Shown here piece after piece: positions 34,430-47,629 of a stretch of DNA of 64,000 nucleotides (position 1 is the stretch's first letter; every line of letters starts with the position of its first letter). The notes under the pieces were generated by a model. That model did no database searches, was not told the DNA's origin, and saw only the letters and a list, made by a program, of their open reading frames with translations. A program made the translations under genes and the position numbers. This stretch comes from Paraphysomonas bandaiensis. Taxonomy: Eukaryota > Chrysophyceae. The DNA lies in assembly GCA_965644295.1 (NCBI GenBank), contig CBFFRP010000149.1, positions 124,001-188,000 on the forward strand, read 5' to 3'.

Positions 34430-35438
34430 CTACGAAAAACACATAGATGAGAACAAGTGTGGAAAGCAGCTGTCATGAAGCAACGTTACCTCCCCCAGTC
34501 CACATTTCTCTGCATATAGTAAACATGCAACACCGCAATCGAAAGATGTATATTGATGTTGGGTAGTTATAGCACTTGTTGTAACCGAAAGCCATGTCCG
34601 AGCGCAGGACAACGGACAACAAGTATCCAACCACTTAATTACATTTCGTGGAACGTACCGAAAACTTAATTGTCCGGTTCTGTTAGGGGGCTTTCCCATT
34701 GGCTCAAAGAGTTGAAGCTCCGGTTTTGGACGAAACATGACACGTATGAGTGTCCAGTGGATGTTGCCACTGTTACACAGCAGTACGATGGGCCTTCGGC
34801 TGTCATACTTTAACTTCCGTCCAAGTATATCAGTCGCATTTTGAAAGTTATCATGATTATTAGGATTCAGAGCCAACGGAACGAAGTCTATGGAAAGAAA
34901 GTCAACTTCTGGATACCACTTAGCGAATTGTGAGATGACCAAGTCAATCATATTTGAGCTAAGCCAGCTCGTGTCATGTATTTCCTCCACACTAATAGCC
35001 CTCTTAAGTAGATGGGTTAGATTGGTCCCACAAGGAGACGAGACTTCATCTGAGACTTTCAAACAGGAAACAAACCCATCTTGAGGCTGTGATGTGACTG
35101 ATATACGTATCCCATGATCAGCCCCTGATTTCACATCCTTTTTCTGTAATACAAAAATCAAGAACATAATATAACTTTAAAATACGTGTATACCTCTATT
35201 TCACTTGTTTTGGCTAGTTTAGCAGGAAGTGGACTCTCAGAAACACTACAACTACTCTGTTGATCTTGTTCAGCGGCCTGTGGTGCAAATAGAGCCTTAC
35301 GTGATCTCAGTCGTATTGGCGATCGCTAATTACAGTGAATAAGTCCCATTTAATATAACAGATATAATATACCGGACAAACTCTATCAGTGGATCTATTC
35401 TCTTGAGTTGTTGAAGTAACTGACATTCGCCTCTTCAT
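34430..35438 (-). CDS. Ulp1/SENP-like cysteine protease (C48 type)
   Basis: Three exons, complement 35373-35438, 35194-35325 and 34430-35143, all phase 0, give 303 aa. The N-terminal 66 residues are basic (MKRRMSVTS, RSPIRLRSRK). The catalytic region has H195 in GNIHWTLIRV, an acidic residue at E213 in ELQLFEPMG, Q263 and C269 in QHQYTSFDCGVACLLYAE. The spacing is that of the Ulp1/SENP fold, which removes SUMO or related modifiers. The usual catalytic aspartate is glutamate here, as in adenain-type relatives, so the substrate may differ. Nearby mobile elements leave open that it was once transposon-borne, but its multi-exon form looks like a host gene. Confidence 0.8.
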
Positions 35439-36546
35439 TTATTCGATTAATAAACACACAGAGACGTGAATAGATACTATATACTGATAATACGATGAGT
35501 TGTGAAGGAGTATAGCCAAGTGAAGGATAAGAAATATTCCTGCATTAATACATATGTATGATATGTATATGGATGAGAGTAATATGTATATGTATTGATA
35601 TATTAATAGATCTCATGTGATCTCACAGTTACAATAGTCATAGCTACAGTGTATCAGCATCCTTTGTTTATTTTTGTTCAGAGATGCCTCTAATATTGAG
35701 ACAACAATTATGTGTACTCCAGCCGTAGTTGTAGTTCAGTAATTTAGCTGATTTTTGCTTCAATTTATTCCCGAAAACTTAGATGCATACGCATTTATGT
35801 ACCACCGCCACTCTGTATAAAAGTACCATGAAGATGATGTTTGTTATGATACAAAAACTGTACGAAATTTCGGTATTATGTTTAAACTATACAGAAAAAA
35901 ATCCTACTATTTATAAAAAACGTAAATTTATGAAACTAATTATTACTGATATCATACAAAACTAGCAACATATATCAGAGTTTTTATATATTCCACTGAT
36001 TTACATGATATCTTTTGTCCATAAACTGCTCCCACTACGCTATCTAGCTACCATACTGCCTGTACGCACATTATCATATGATCCAAGTCTTAAAGAGTGT
36101 CATGTGAATGAATGCCTATTCACAACTCACTGCTTATCAACAATGACCTTTAATGAAGTGACAATACTGTAAATACCTCTCTTATATATGTAATCATGAT
36201 CATATACGCATACATGCTCTGAGTATCTTGTTTAGTAGTGTACTGAGCTCTATTTTCTTATTATGAACACACAGTTAACATAATAAGAGAGTCTATTGCA
36301 CGGAAAATCTGAACACTGTCAATTGGGGTTAATCGATAAAATAGAAGAGTCATTGGTGGAGTAGATCAGATGATGTGTGCAGAGTACTCCGGTTTCCATA
36401 AGAGCTCTTACGGATATGGATAAAGAGTTTTAGTGATAGCTATAATGATTAAAGTGGTGAATTGTACCTCACTGTATAATTTTATCAAGAATAAATTCTG
36501 TGTTCACACGGATTAAAACGTAGTGTGGCATTCAAAATCTTGATTG
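35439..36546. other. Intergenic region upstream of the Ulp1-like gene
   Basis: About 1.1 kb, AT-rich, with dispersed repeat copy C at 35657-35784. A 60-codon frame at 35783-35965 is not convincing. Confidence 0.4.
35657..35784 (+). repeat. Dispersed repeat copy C (promoter-associated family)
   Basis: Contains the cores ATGCCTCTAATATTGAGACA, ACAACAATTATGTGTACTCC and CAGCCGTAGTTGTAG shared with copies A and B. It begins about 220 bp upstream of the Ulp1-like start codon. Confidence 0.65.
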
Positions 36547-36900
36547 CTAAATATTACTTTCGGAAAATTGAAGATATCCCTTGATATGCGCAGCAACATT
36601 GCCGGATTGAAGATTATGTTCATTTATTCCACCTAGATCATTAACGGGTGGCATCACACTAACTTGTTTGATTTGAAATACTCTTTTTATGTATTTTAAG
36701 GAAAACAATAATCCATTTACTATTTCGTAAACGCAACCCCAGGACAAGAGTTCGTAAAACCGTTTTATGACAAAAGCATCTTTACGCAAACAGCATGATC
36801 TTTTTAACCTCACATTAAATTCTATTGCGGAAATAATATTACTTTTAAAGAGAAGATAAGAGATATTTCTCTTGTGATAATGTTGTAATATATCAGACAT
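36547..36900 (-). CDS. Hypothetical protein, 117 aa
   Basis: One open frame with a good start (MSDILQHYHKRNISYLLF), a basic middle (RLKRSCCLRKDAFVIKRFYE) and no transmembrane segment or recognised domain. It is longer than expected by chance in this AT-rich DNA, but nothing else supports it. It could be a lineage-specific gene, an exon or noise. Confidence 0.3.
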   Translation of the reverse strand: MSDILQHYHKRNISYLLFKSNIISAIEFNVRLKRSCCLRKDAFVIKRFYELLSWGCVYEIVNGLLFSLKYIKRVFQIKQVSVMPPVNDLGGINEHNLQSGNVAAHIKGYLQFSESNI

Positions 36901-37535
36901 AACGTCTATGCATGCGCCACTAAATTATATTGATGTGTGTTGGAGAAAGGATCTTGATAGCTCCTCGGCACGACGAATACATTCTCGTTATTTGAAACTG
37001 AAATTTGGATGCTATAAATTAAACAACAAAACTTTTCAACTTACACACTAATTAATTATTAAAATTATGATCAGCATCTCGCATCATTCATTGTCATTCA
37101 CTAAATAATAAATATTCGCACTACGACCAATTAATATTACCAGGTCTTCTATAACCATATCTTATACAGTCAGTATATTTCAGTTTATCTAAACTATCTC
37201 ATATCATTAAATTCCATCAAATATCATATACTGTCTCTGTTCTGTGCTATTCTATATTCTAGTAACGGTACAATTCAAAAACTTTAAGACAAGCAAAGCT
37301 CGCTAACCACTTGTAAGTAGTACGATACTCTGCAAATTATTATAATGTTATGGTTCACGATTGGCCATTGGATATATCATTGCGTAACAATCACCAAAAA
37401 TGAAAGAATTTTCACAATCTTGAAATGACAGTGTACCGGTACCAATATGATTACATATTACATTAGGAAGAAGAGCTATATCACATGAAATATATTCTTC
37501 TAAATACAATTGCTAGAAAAATACGATTTCAAAAA

Positions 37536-39813
37536 TCAATCCCACCCACAGTATTCCAACGTCATCACTAAAAGTACAGAAAGAGGGTACAAAGACAAGA
37601 GTATCAGTCCGTCCAATACAGTGTGTGTTCGCTTCAAAGACATTAATCCCGCCACAACCTATTGAGGTACAGAAGTCGACATGAGAACAACAACGAATGG
37701 ACATTATACGTACCTCTACTATAAGTATAGTCAGTGTTTCAGCAAGATATCGCCATGCTAGTTTTTGAGTATATATTATGATCATGAACATTCCAAGAGC
37801 GAATGTATTATTCATACAAACACTTCCCTGTAGGGTCGACAAGGAAATGGCGATACTACTTGTAGTTTTTTTAGAGGAATGGTGATATGCAGCGACGAGT
37901 TCCGGAGCATTTGCAACTAGAGGAGCAAATACGAATGATATATAAAATGACCCTATACCCTACACAAGGCATTCAGGGAACAAAGAAAGAAACGACAGGC
38001 AATTACCGTTCTCGACCCAACTTCATCAAGTGCATCTACCATTGGGTCACTGAACAGTAGAAGCATGAGTGTGCCTCCGAGAAGATTTAAAAATGCCCGA
38101 CGCTTGATTCGATTTTGCTGTTCGTCCGGAGAGAGATGATGGAGATCCACAGGTACTTCCTCTTCTTGTTCCTGTTCTTCCAAAAAGTCGGTATTGTCAT
38201 GGGCAACACCGAAGCTATGAGAGCTCTCAAAGTACGTTACCCCAGTCTGCGAAGATGCTCTCCGGCCTTCGTAAAAAATAATCTACATAAATAATACATG
38301 CGAGGGTGCATACTTGGAAGTTTTCCTTGGTCAATGAGCAGACTGCTCAATCGCTTAGTCCGGTTAGTAATGCTACATCTTCTTGTCACACCCTTAGTAC
38401 CTTCAAGTAGCGTACTATTGTTTTTAATATAAGTTCCTGTACCGATAACAAACTCGTGAAAATCTACAAAGCCGCTGTTGTCTTGATCAAATTCGTCAAA
38501 TAATTCCACTAGCTCGTCGTGTCCAACGTTTTCACCAAGATCTCTGAGGGAAAAGGAATGAGACAGATCACACCAGTACATATATACCACTGGCGCACCA
38601 AGAGACAAGAGACTAGCAATAAAAAAAAGTACAAGAGTTCACCTCATCGCTGCAGCAAGCTCCACGATATCAAGCGTGCCAGTTTTACTCTCATCGTACT
38701 TATGAAAAAATGGCCACAATACAACCTACGATATGAAATTCCACAATGTGACCTGACGTATTCCAGGTGGAAATCCTCATACCTTCAGGCGGTGTAGCAA
38801 CTCAGCTTCCTCATTAATGATAAGCGGAGTTCCTTCGGAAGCGTGATGCGCTATGATATCTCCTAATTCGGATTTCATAACACCTGATTACACACGTTAC
38901 TAACTGTCTATAGTTGGAAAATGAATGAGACTGATACCTAGAAGTGATATTTCCCCTCGGTGAATAGAATCTGTGATAGCCTTGTTTCGTCGATCATTCT
39001 GTGAACCCTCCAGATGGCTGGAGGATGTATACAGTTGATAAACTAGATATGAACAAAATAAAACTGCGCATACAATCATGCCTGTATTGCAAAAAGTAAA
39101 CAGAGTGTATCTTTCAAACGGAGCACTGACCCACGAACGCCCATGCGCTTTCTGTCTTGGCGAGTTTTTCTTGCGAATACGATTCATACACCAGTCCCGG
39201 CCCCTTAAGTAAAAGGCATATCAAATTCTGTGAAATTGTGGTGAAGTCCATACCTGCAACAGGAGATACGTCGTAGCCGTTCCCATTAGTATCCACGCCC
39301 CTCTCTGGATTCCAGTTCCTATGTTTACCCCAGTTCGACGGAGTGACAAATTGTTTGGAGGCGATAACTTTGGACCGCCCCAATAGCTTAGCATTCCTGT
39401 AGCGGGGTCATAATTAACCCGCCCTGCGAATATACTGATGCACCAAGGTATTGTGAGAAGCATAACAGTGCTTCCAGCCAGAGCACCAACACCAACATTG
39501 AGTTGATTTTGAGAATCCGGACCGAGTCCACTAAACAGAATAATACATGAATCTGGAAGAGTGCCTAAAATAGGAAGTACAATACTTCCAACGATCCCTA
39601 TAGCACAGTTACCCACACATGCATACAGTGTGTATATATCTAACCTGCATATGATGGCACAAGTAGCAAAAGTTCTGAGCCTGAACTAATCATATTAGAT
39701 GCTAACATTAAACAATAAGCATATGTTGATAGTAAGTAGATTAGTTGAATAAAGCCATATCCACCAGATGGAAGTTGTTTGACATCAACAAAGAAATCAG
39801 ATATAAAACTCAT
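37536..39813 (-). CDS. EF-hand Na+/Ca2+ exchanger (NCX/NCL-like)
   Basis: Ten exons, complement 39645-39813, 39254-39597, 39131-39203, 38938-39081, 38783-38883, 38643-38725, 38314-38543, 38007-38266, 37714-37959 and 37536-37658, give 590 aa. The first alpha-repeat is at about 50-110 (GIVGSIVLPILGTLPDS, ILFSGLG). The second is at about 468-530 (APLVANAPELVAA, STLQGSVCMNNTFALG). Between them lies a cytosolic loop with two EF-hands: 288-299 (DESKTGTLDIVE) and 324-335 (DQDNSGFVDFHE). This layout matches plant-type NCL/EF-CAX exchangers, which move Ca2+ against Na+ or H+ and are tuned by Ca2+ binding in the loop. The last exon forms the closing membrane helix (ILLSLYPLSVLLV). The acceptor at 38266 is the least standard join but keeps frame. 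Confidence 0.88.
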
Positions 39814-40557
39814 TACAATAAAGACTTAATCGACTAAGTTGTTGCTTAGTATGAACTACTAAGAAGTACTTAGTTTAATTGAACGGTTGATATAGTTAAC
39901 TGGAGATATGGATATTATTAATGAGTTGTGTATGTATGTATAGTTTAACTGACTGCTATTTAAAATCTAAGTAGTCGTATATGTACATATATGTACTCTA
40001 CTGCTGTATCTATAGTACCGTACGAGTAGTAATGGAGTACGTAGTTTATGTTGAGTATTCAAAAGATGGTGTGTGGAATGACTAAGAAAATACCGTATGG
40101 TTGGTACTACTGTACATAGCTGTAGGTGAAAAGACAGAAAAAAGAGGCAAAATATTCTAAAAATTCTTCCATAATTCCAATATTCCAGATGTAGTATTCT
40201 ATATTTACATGTACAGCATATAGGAATAACGTACAAAATCAAAAATCAAAATCTGAAAATCCAAAATTCTTGACGTGGTATAGACAAAAAGTCAAAATAC
40301 GAAATTTCAAAAGTTAAATCCTACTAAAATCTAATATGATCTACTGCTGTATACTATACAAGTACGAGAGTAGTATATATATGTGCGGTATGTAGGGCTA
40401 TATATGTATGTATGTATGTCGTCGTAATGTATGAATATATACGTACATATCCATCCAAGTCTTACTTAACAAGACATATATACTAAATCACATTATATAC
40501 TACATAAACTCAACTAAATCCCTTTATAATCAATTCTCTACCTACCCATACTCACAC
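39814..40557. other. Divergent promoter region, NCX / RFC4
   Basis: About 740 bp of AT-rich DNA with TATG/CATA runs (near 40399-40420) and poly-A/T words; no gene. A 91-codon minus frame at 39967-40242 is low complexity. Confidence 0.4.
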
Positions 40558-41938
40558 ATGATAGAAGATCCCATGGAAACCTCCTCTAGAGACCGTATTA
40601 TTCCCTGGGTAGAAAAATATCGTCCAGAGAGAGTAAGTGACGTCTCTCATCAAGAAGAAGTCACTGCAACTCTTAAAACAGCTATTTCTCAAGGATCTAT
40701 ACCTCATTTAATGTTTTATGGTCCTCCTGGTAGTGGTAAGACAACTACAGCATTAGCGATGGCACGTGAGTTATATGGGCCGGAGTTATATAGAAGCCGT
40801 ACGCTAGAATTGGTAAGAAATGAGTTGCATGTATTGATATTATTTATTACTGATTGATTTATATGGTAGAATGCATCTGATGAACGAGGTATAAAGGTTG
40901 TACGTGAGAAGATTAAAACATTTGCACAAGGAGCAGTCGGCTCGCAAAAACAGAGGTGATGTGCTATGTATACGATATGATGTGTCGTTAAAATTAGTGC
41001 AGTGGTTACCCATGTCCTCGGTTCAAACTTATTATTCTTGATGAAGCGGATACCATGACACCAGAGGCTCAGTCGGCTTTACGCCGTATCATGGAGGCGT
41101 ATTCGAAAGTTACTCGCTTTTGTCTCATCTGCAACTACGTCACTCGCATCATCGAACCATTGGCAAGTCGATGCGCTAAGTTCAGATTCAAAGCTCTATC
41201 CTTAGATTCAATGGTGGCGCGCTTAGAATATATTGCTGGTATGTGCCGGAGTCGTTTTGTGCAAGTTAAATGTGCTAATCTAATTATTTGTTTCGTTAGG
41301 TCAGGAAGGGGTAGATCTTGGCACAGGAGTGCTGGATAGAGTAATATTAGTATCCGAGGGAGACATGCGTAAAGCTGTCACTTTCTTGCAATCAGCGCAC
41401 GAGCTGTCGGGTAAGCAAGGGACAGTTACTGATGAAATGGTCCTGGATGTCAGCGGACAGGTAACACGGATATAGTTTATAACTGCCGAACATGAGTGTG
41501 CAATGATCGCGTTTGACATGACATTCAATTAGTGATATATTCCGTAGGTGCATCCTGATCTTCTTCTTTCCCTCTGGGAGACTCTCCGCTCACCATCTTC
41601 ATCATTTGACTCTATGAAAACTACAGTATCGCATATCGTTTCTGAAGGATATCCGATGACTGATCTGTTGTCCAAATTGCATGATGATGTGGTCCAGCAA
41701 TCAGAATTAAAAGATATAGACAAAGCTCTTATCTGCGAGAAAATAGCTCATGTACGTATAATCATCCAACGCAAGTGTTTAGCCTTATGTGCAAATGTAT
41801 CAGGCCGATCAGTGTCTGGTAGATGGGGCGTCAGAGCTACTCCAACTATGTGATGTATGTGCTTTTATAATGAGGAGAATTAAAGGTATACATTCATCTA
41901 CTGACAAGGTTTCTGTAGGAGCTGCTGAGAGTATGTGA
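40558..41938 (+). CDS. RFC4: Replication factor C subunit 4 (yeast Rfc2 type)
   Basis: Six exons (40558-40812, 40870-40955, 41003-41238, 41300-41460, 41548-41751, 41804-41938) give 358 aa. [13 protein letters not shown] opens the AAA+ module. Walker A is at 55-62 (GPPGSGKT), [17 protein letters not shown] follows, Walker B is at about 123-130 (LIILDEAD), sensor 1 reads [12 protein letters not shown], and the SRC motif is SRCAKFRF. The pattern ELYGPELYR before NASDERG is specific to RFC4. In the RFC complex it loads the PCNA clamp at primer-template junctions. Met6 (METSS) is an alternative start. The C-terminal collar is short but complete. An alternative donor at 41869 would change the last residues. 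Confidence 0.93.
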
Positions 41939-42441
41939 GTTTTTTCCTTGTCTGTGAAATAGAATTAGGTTGAGCCCATCGAAATAACTTAATAGCTGTA
42001 GACTGTGTCTGCCCTGAATATAAAGAGATTGCACTGATAAAGGATACGGTTTTATTAAAGCTGTCATCATTCGGAATTTCTTGTGTTGATTAGAATTCCG
42101 TTGCTTTCGTATACCCTGCCTGATACACTAAGCTAACGTATATTCCATTGCCATTTGGAATGTGCTTTGTAACAATACAAGAAACCTATACCACTGTATA
42201 TTTGGGATGTATTATTCAACCTAGTCAAAATGGTTGAACTACCTAGTCACACCAAAATTGGTGTAAAAACCTAGTCAAGTAGGTGAAAAACCTAGTCATT
42301 TAATAATTCATATTTTCAGTTTACAATGACTAGGTGTTTTAAGGTATTCACCTAGTCAAAAATAATAACTTCTACTCAAACATGGGAGCATACTCTAGCC
42401 ATCAATTAATGCAAATGCATCTATTGTACACATGCAATGCA

Positions 42442-43362
42442 TCACATTTCGTCTTCGCAATCGAACGAGAAATGCGCAGTTTCTCGTGACCAAGTCCGGT
42501 GAAGTTCGACAGCCTCCTTCATTTCATGGACATCGAACCCAACAATCTTAGGGTGTGGAAGTATGTCATCAGGGGCATCCGAGAACCGACACTGCCATCG
42601 AAGGAGTTTTTCATTCTTGTGATTCGCCACTACGCGGTAATCTACGCACATACCATTCAGGTACTGGGGGTGGCGAACGTACGTATTCTTCCAGTTCCCT
42701 GGCTTGAGGGCCATGACATCAATGGATTCATCATTGATTAAAGCTTTCGCTGCATTGCGAGGCCGGCTGCGTTTCCTAGCAGGCCTGATCGAGCTGGACA
42801 TGTGCTTCACATCAATGTCCCCTGGTGGCAATATTAAGAAATATAATGAACAAAGAAATGTACTACCCATACCTCTCAAGTGATGTACTGCTAGCGAGTG
42901 GGGGCAGTATCGACCATTGTCCCAAAACCTAGGGCAGCTACAAACAAGAGAGGTGCAGGTTCTGCGCTTCACTTTGTAGGGAACCTCTCGAACAACATAC
43001 ATACTGAGAAATCTGTTACAGAATGATTAGTACTCTATTCAGACGCATAAGTACAATACTACACCTCTCCCTACATTCCCCCAGTGAAAGTCGATCTTTC
43101 CTTTTGACGGAATGAAACATATCTATATAAGATTTGCACATTCTGTTCTCCCTCGTATGTTCAATAATGAACAAGTTCCTCTTTGAGTTCACGTACCTAT
43201 AAAAATTTATTCGCTGTTAATGATGAATAATCCATGAGTCGTTATACTTACCAATGAACCTCATTTCTACCCTGGACTATAACATCCATGCGCTTACAGT
43301 TTTGAGGACCGGGGTCTACAATTGCGCATGCTCCAGTGAGGCAGTCTCGATGCACATGACCA
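42442..43362 (-). pseudogene. MULE transposase, C-terminal part with SWIM zinc finger
   Basis: Spliced from complement 43252-43362, 43065-43196, 42873-43012 and 42442-42821. The SWIM finger reads CTSLVCSCPRFWDNGRYCPHS, with the C-x-C...C-x-H ligand pattern found after the catalytic domain of Mutator transposases. A basic, probably nuclear, stretch (RPARKRSRPRNAAKA) and a polar tail follow. The catalytic DDE domain is absent. Upstream, the coding exon runs straight into the minisatellite at about 43361. The protein may never be made; if transcription starts in the right end it must cross about 10 kb of satellite. Confidence 0.7.
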
Positions 43363-46300
43363 TGATGATACTGTAAGACTGATGACACACTCATGATGAT
43401 ACTGTAAGACTGATGACACACTCATGATGCTCTAAGACTGATGACACACTCATGATACTGTAAGACTGATGACACACTCATGATGCTGATGTTCTGATGA
43501 CACACTCATGATGCTGATGTTCTGATGACACACTCATGATGCTGATGTTCTGATGACACACTCATGATACTGTAAGACTGATGACACACTCATGATGCTG
43601 TAAGACTGATGACACACTCATGATGCTGATGTTCTGATGACACACTCATGATACTGTAAGACTGATGACACACTCATGATGCTGTAAGACTGATGACACA
43701 CTCATGATGCTGGTGTTCTGATGACACACTCATGATGCTGATGTTCTGATGACACACTCATGATACTGTAAGACTGACGACACACTCATGATGCTGTAAG
43801 ACTGATGACACACTCATGATGCTGATGTTCTGATGACACACTCATGATGCTGATGTTCTGATGACACACTCATGATACTGTAAGACTGATGACACACTCA
43901 TGATGCTGATGTTCTGATGACACACTCATGATACTGTAAGACTGATGACACACTCATGATACTGTAAGACTGATGACACACTCATGATGCTGTAAGACTG
44001 ATGACACACTCATGATGCTGATGTTCTGATGACACACTCATGATACTGTAAGACTGATGACACACTCATGATGCTGATGCTCTGATGACACACTCATGAT
44101 GCTGATGTTCTGATGACACACTCATGATGCTGTAAGACTGATGACACACTCATGATGCTGATGTTCTGATGACACACTCATGATGCTGTAAGACTGATGA
44201 CACACTCATGATACTGTAAGACTGATGACACACTCATGATGCTGTAAGACTGATGACACACTCATGATACTGTAAGACTGATGACACACTCATGATACTG
44301 TAAGACTGATGACACACTCATGATGCTGTAAGACTGATGACACACTCATGATGCTGTAAGACTGATGACACACTCCTCATGATGCTGTAAGACTGATGAC
44401 ACACTCATGATGCTGATGTTCTGATGACACACTCATGATACTGTAAGACTGATGACACACTCATGATGCTGATGCTCTGATGACACACTCATGATGCTGA
44501 TGTTCTGATGACACACTCATGATACTGTAAGACTGATGACACACTCATGATGCTGATGTTCTGATGACACACTCATGATGCTGTAAGACTGATGACACAC
44601 TCATGATGCTGATGTTCTGATGACACACTCATGATGCTGTAAGACTGATGACACACTCATGATACTGTAAGACTGATGACACACTCATGATACTGTAAGA
44701 CTGATGACACACTCATGATACTGTAAGACTGATGACACACTCATGATACTGTAAGACTGATGACACACTCATGATGCTGATGTTCTGATGACACACTCAT
44801 GATGCTGTAAGACTGATGACACACTCATGATGCTGATGTTCTGATGACACACTCATGATGCTGTAAGACTGATGACACACTCATGATGCTGATGCTCTGA
44901 TGACACACTCATGATGCTGATGTTCTGATGACACACTCATGATACTGTAAGACTGATGACACACTCATGATGCTGATGTTCTGATGACACACTCATGATG
45001 CTGTAAGACTGATGACACACTCATGATGCTGATGTTCTGATGACACACTCATGATGCTGTAAGACTGATGACACACTCATGATACTGTAAGACTGATGAC
45101 ACACTCATGATACTGTAAGACTGATGACACACTCATGATGCTGTAAGACTGATGACACACTCATGATACTGTAAGACTGATGACACACTCATGATGCTGA
45201 TGTTCTGATGACACACTCATGATACTGTAAGACTGATGACACACTCATGATACTGTAAGACTGATGACACACTCATGATACTGTAAGACTGATGACACAC
45301 TCATGATGCTGATGTTCTGATGACACACTCATGATACTGTAAGACTGATGACACACTCATGATGCTGTAAGACTGATGACACACTCATGATGCTGTAAGA
45401 CTGATGACACACTCATGATACTGTAAGACTGATGACACACTCATGATGCTGTAAGACTGATGACACACTCATGATGCTGTAAGACTGATGACACACTCAT
45501 GATGCTGATGTTCTGATGACACACTCATGATGCTGTAAGACTGATGACACACTCATGATACTGTAAGACTGATGACACACTCATGATACTGTAAGACTGA
45601 TGACACACTCATGATGCTGTAAGACTGATGACACACTCATGATACTGTAAGACTGATGACACACTCATGATGCTGATGTTCTGATGACACACTCATGATA
45701 CTGTAAGACTGATGACACACTCATGATACTGTAAGACTGATGACACACTCATGATGCTGATGTTCTGATGACACACTCATGATACTGTAAGACTGATGAC
45801 ACACTCATGATACTGTAAGACTGATGACACACTCATGATGCTGTAAGACTGATGACACACTCATGATGCTGTAAGACTGATGACACACTCATGATACTGT
45901 AAGACTGATGACACACTCCTCATGATGCTGTAAGACTGATGGCACACTCATGATACTGTAAGACTGATGACACACTCATGATACTGTAAGACTGATGACA
46001 CACTCATGATGCTGATGTTCTGATGACACACTCATGATACTGTAAGACTGATGACACACTCATGATACTGTAAGACTGATGACACACTCATGATGCTGAT
46101 GTTCTGATGACACACTCATGATACTGTAAGACTGATGACACACTCATGATACTGTAAGACTGATGACACACTCATGATGCTGTAAGACTGATGACACACT
46201 CATGATACTGTAAGACTGATGACACACTCATGATACTGTAAGACTGATGACACACTCATGATGCTGATGTTCTGATGACACACTCATGATGCTGTAAGAC

Positions 46301-47044
46301 TGATGACACACTCATGATACTGTAAGACTGATGACACACTCATGATGCTGTAAGACTGATGACACACTCATGATGCTGTAAGACTGATGACACACTCATG
46401 ATGCTGTAAGACTGATGACACACTCCTCATGATGCTGTAAGACTGATGACACACTCCTCATGATGCTGTAAGACTGATGACACACTCATGATGCTGATGT
46501 TCTGATGACACACTCATGATACTGTAAGACTGATGACACACTCATGATACTGTAAGACTGATGACACACTCATGATGCTGATGTTCTGATGACACACTCA
46601 TGATACTGTAAGACTGATGACACACTCATGATACTGTAAGACTGATGACACACTCATGATACTGTAAGACTGATGACACACTCATGATACTGTAAGACTG
46701 ATGACACACTCATGATACTGTAAGACTGATGACACACTCATGATGCTGATGTTCTGATGACACACTCATGATGCTGTAAGACTGATGACACACTCATGAT
46801 ACTGTAAGACTGATGACACACTCATGATACTGTAAGACTGATGACACACTCATGATGCTGTAAGACTGATGACACACTCATGATGCTGTAAGACTGATGA
46901 CACACTCATGATGCTGTAAGACTGATGACACACTCCTCATGATGCTGTAAGACTGATGACACACTCCTCATGATGCTGTAAGACTGATGACACACTCCTC
47001 ATGATGCTGTAAGACTGATGACACACTCATGATGCTGATGTTCT
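43361..47044. repeat. Minisatellite block S1, 28-bp unit, about 131 copies
   Basis: The unit is CTGATGACACACTCATGAT followed by ACTGTAAGA, GCTGTAAGA, GCTGATGTT or GCTGATGCT, always 28 bp. A 31-bp form carries an extra CTC (CACACTCCTCATG). Variants are mixed without simple alternation. The reading frame shifts at each unit (28 = 9x3+1), and no long frame exists. Confidence 0.97.
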
Positions 47045-47629
47045 GATTGATGCTGCTCTACAGTCCACTTCAATGATGCTGCTTTTAGAAGTTTGTTCCC
47101 TGAAAACCTCCTTTTTTTCCGTTGGACTAAAAATAGGGAGATTTATGCACCCCTGAAAGCCAATGCAGCAATCGAAGTCATTCATTCAGTGCTGAAGTGA
47201 AGGAAGATGAGCGCCATCACTCCCAGCATATGAAGATCTCAAGATGTCCTGCGGATCATAGAGTGAGTTATACCCACAGCTTCATGGACCCTCCTCCCCA
47301 TAACACTCACAGGGACCATCGCTATATGCATACATGCTACAGATAGGCTAGATAGACATACACGTACATCTGTGTTATGTAGATATGTATATATGAGCTT
47401 ATTGTTATGTTCGAGTGTTTGTTTTGATGCTCTGTAAGCCACTAATATATTGTGTGGTGCGAGATGGTATCTTAGACAGTCACAGTGTGTAATCAATGGA
47501 TATAAGAACGACTAGGTTGAATACCAAAGTTGACTAGGTTGAGTCATTTATTATTTTGACTAGGTTATTCCACCAAAAATAGCGTGACTAGGTAATTCAA
47601 CCAATTTGACTAGGTTGAATAATATTTCC
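47045..47629 (-). repeat. Right-end segment copy 1 of the MULE
   Basis: A 585-bp segment whose outer 125 bp are the right terminal repeat with GACTAGGT motifs. The inner part has no recognised product. An 85-codon minus frame recurs in every copy but begins at TTG, so I do not call it a gene. The junction to the next satellite block falls just at the element's terminal TTCC. Confidence 0.9.

Noticed and set aside
43361-47044. CRISPR-like array
   Set aside because: Units are directly joined without unique spacers, and the DNA is clearly eukaryotic; it is a minisatellite.
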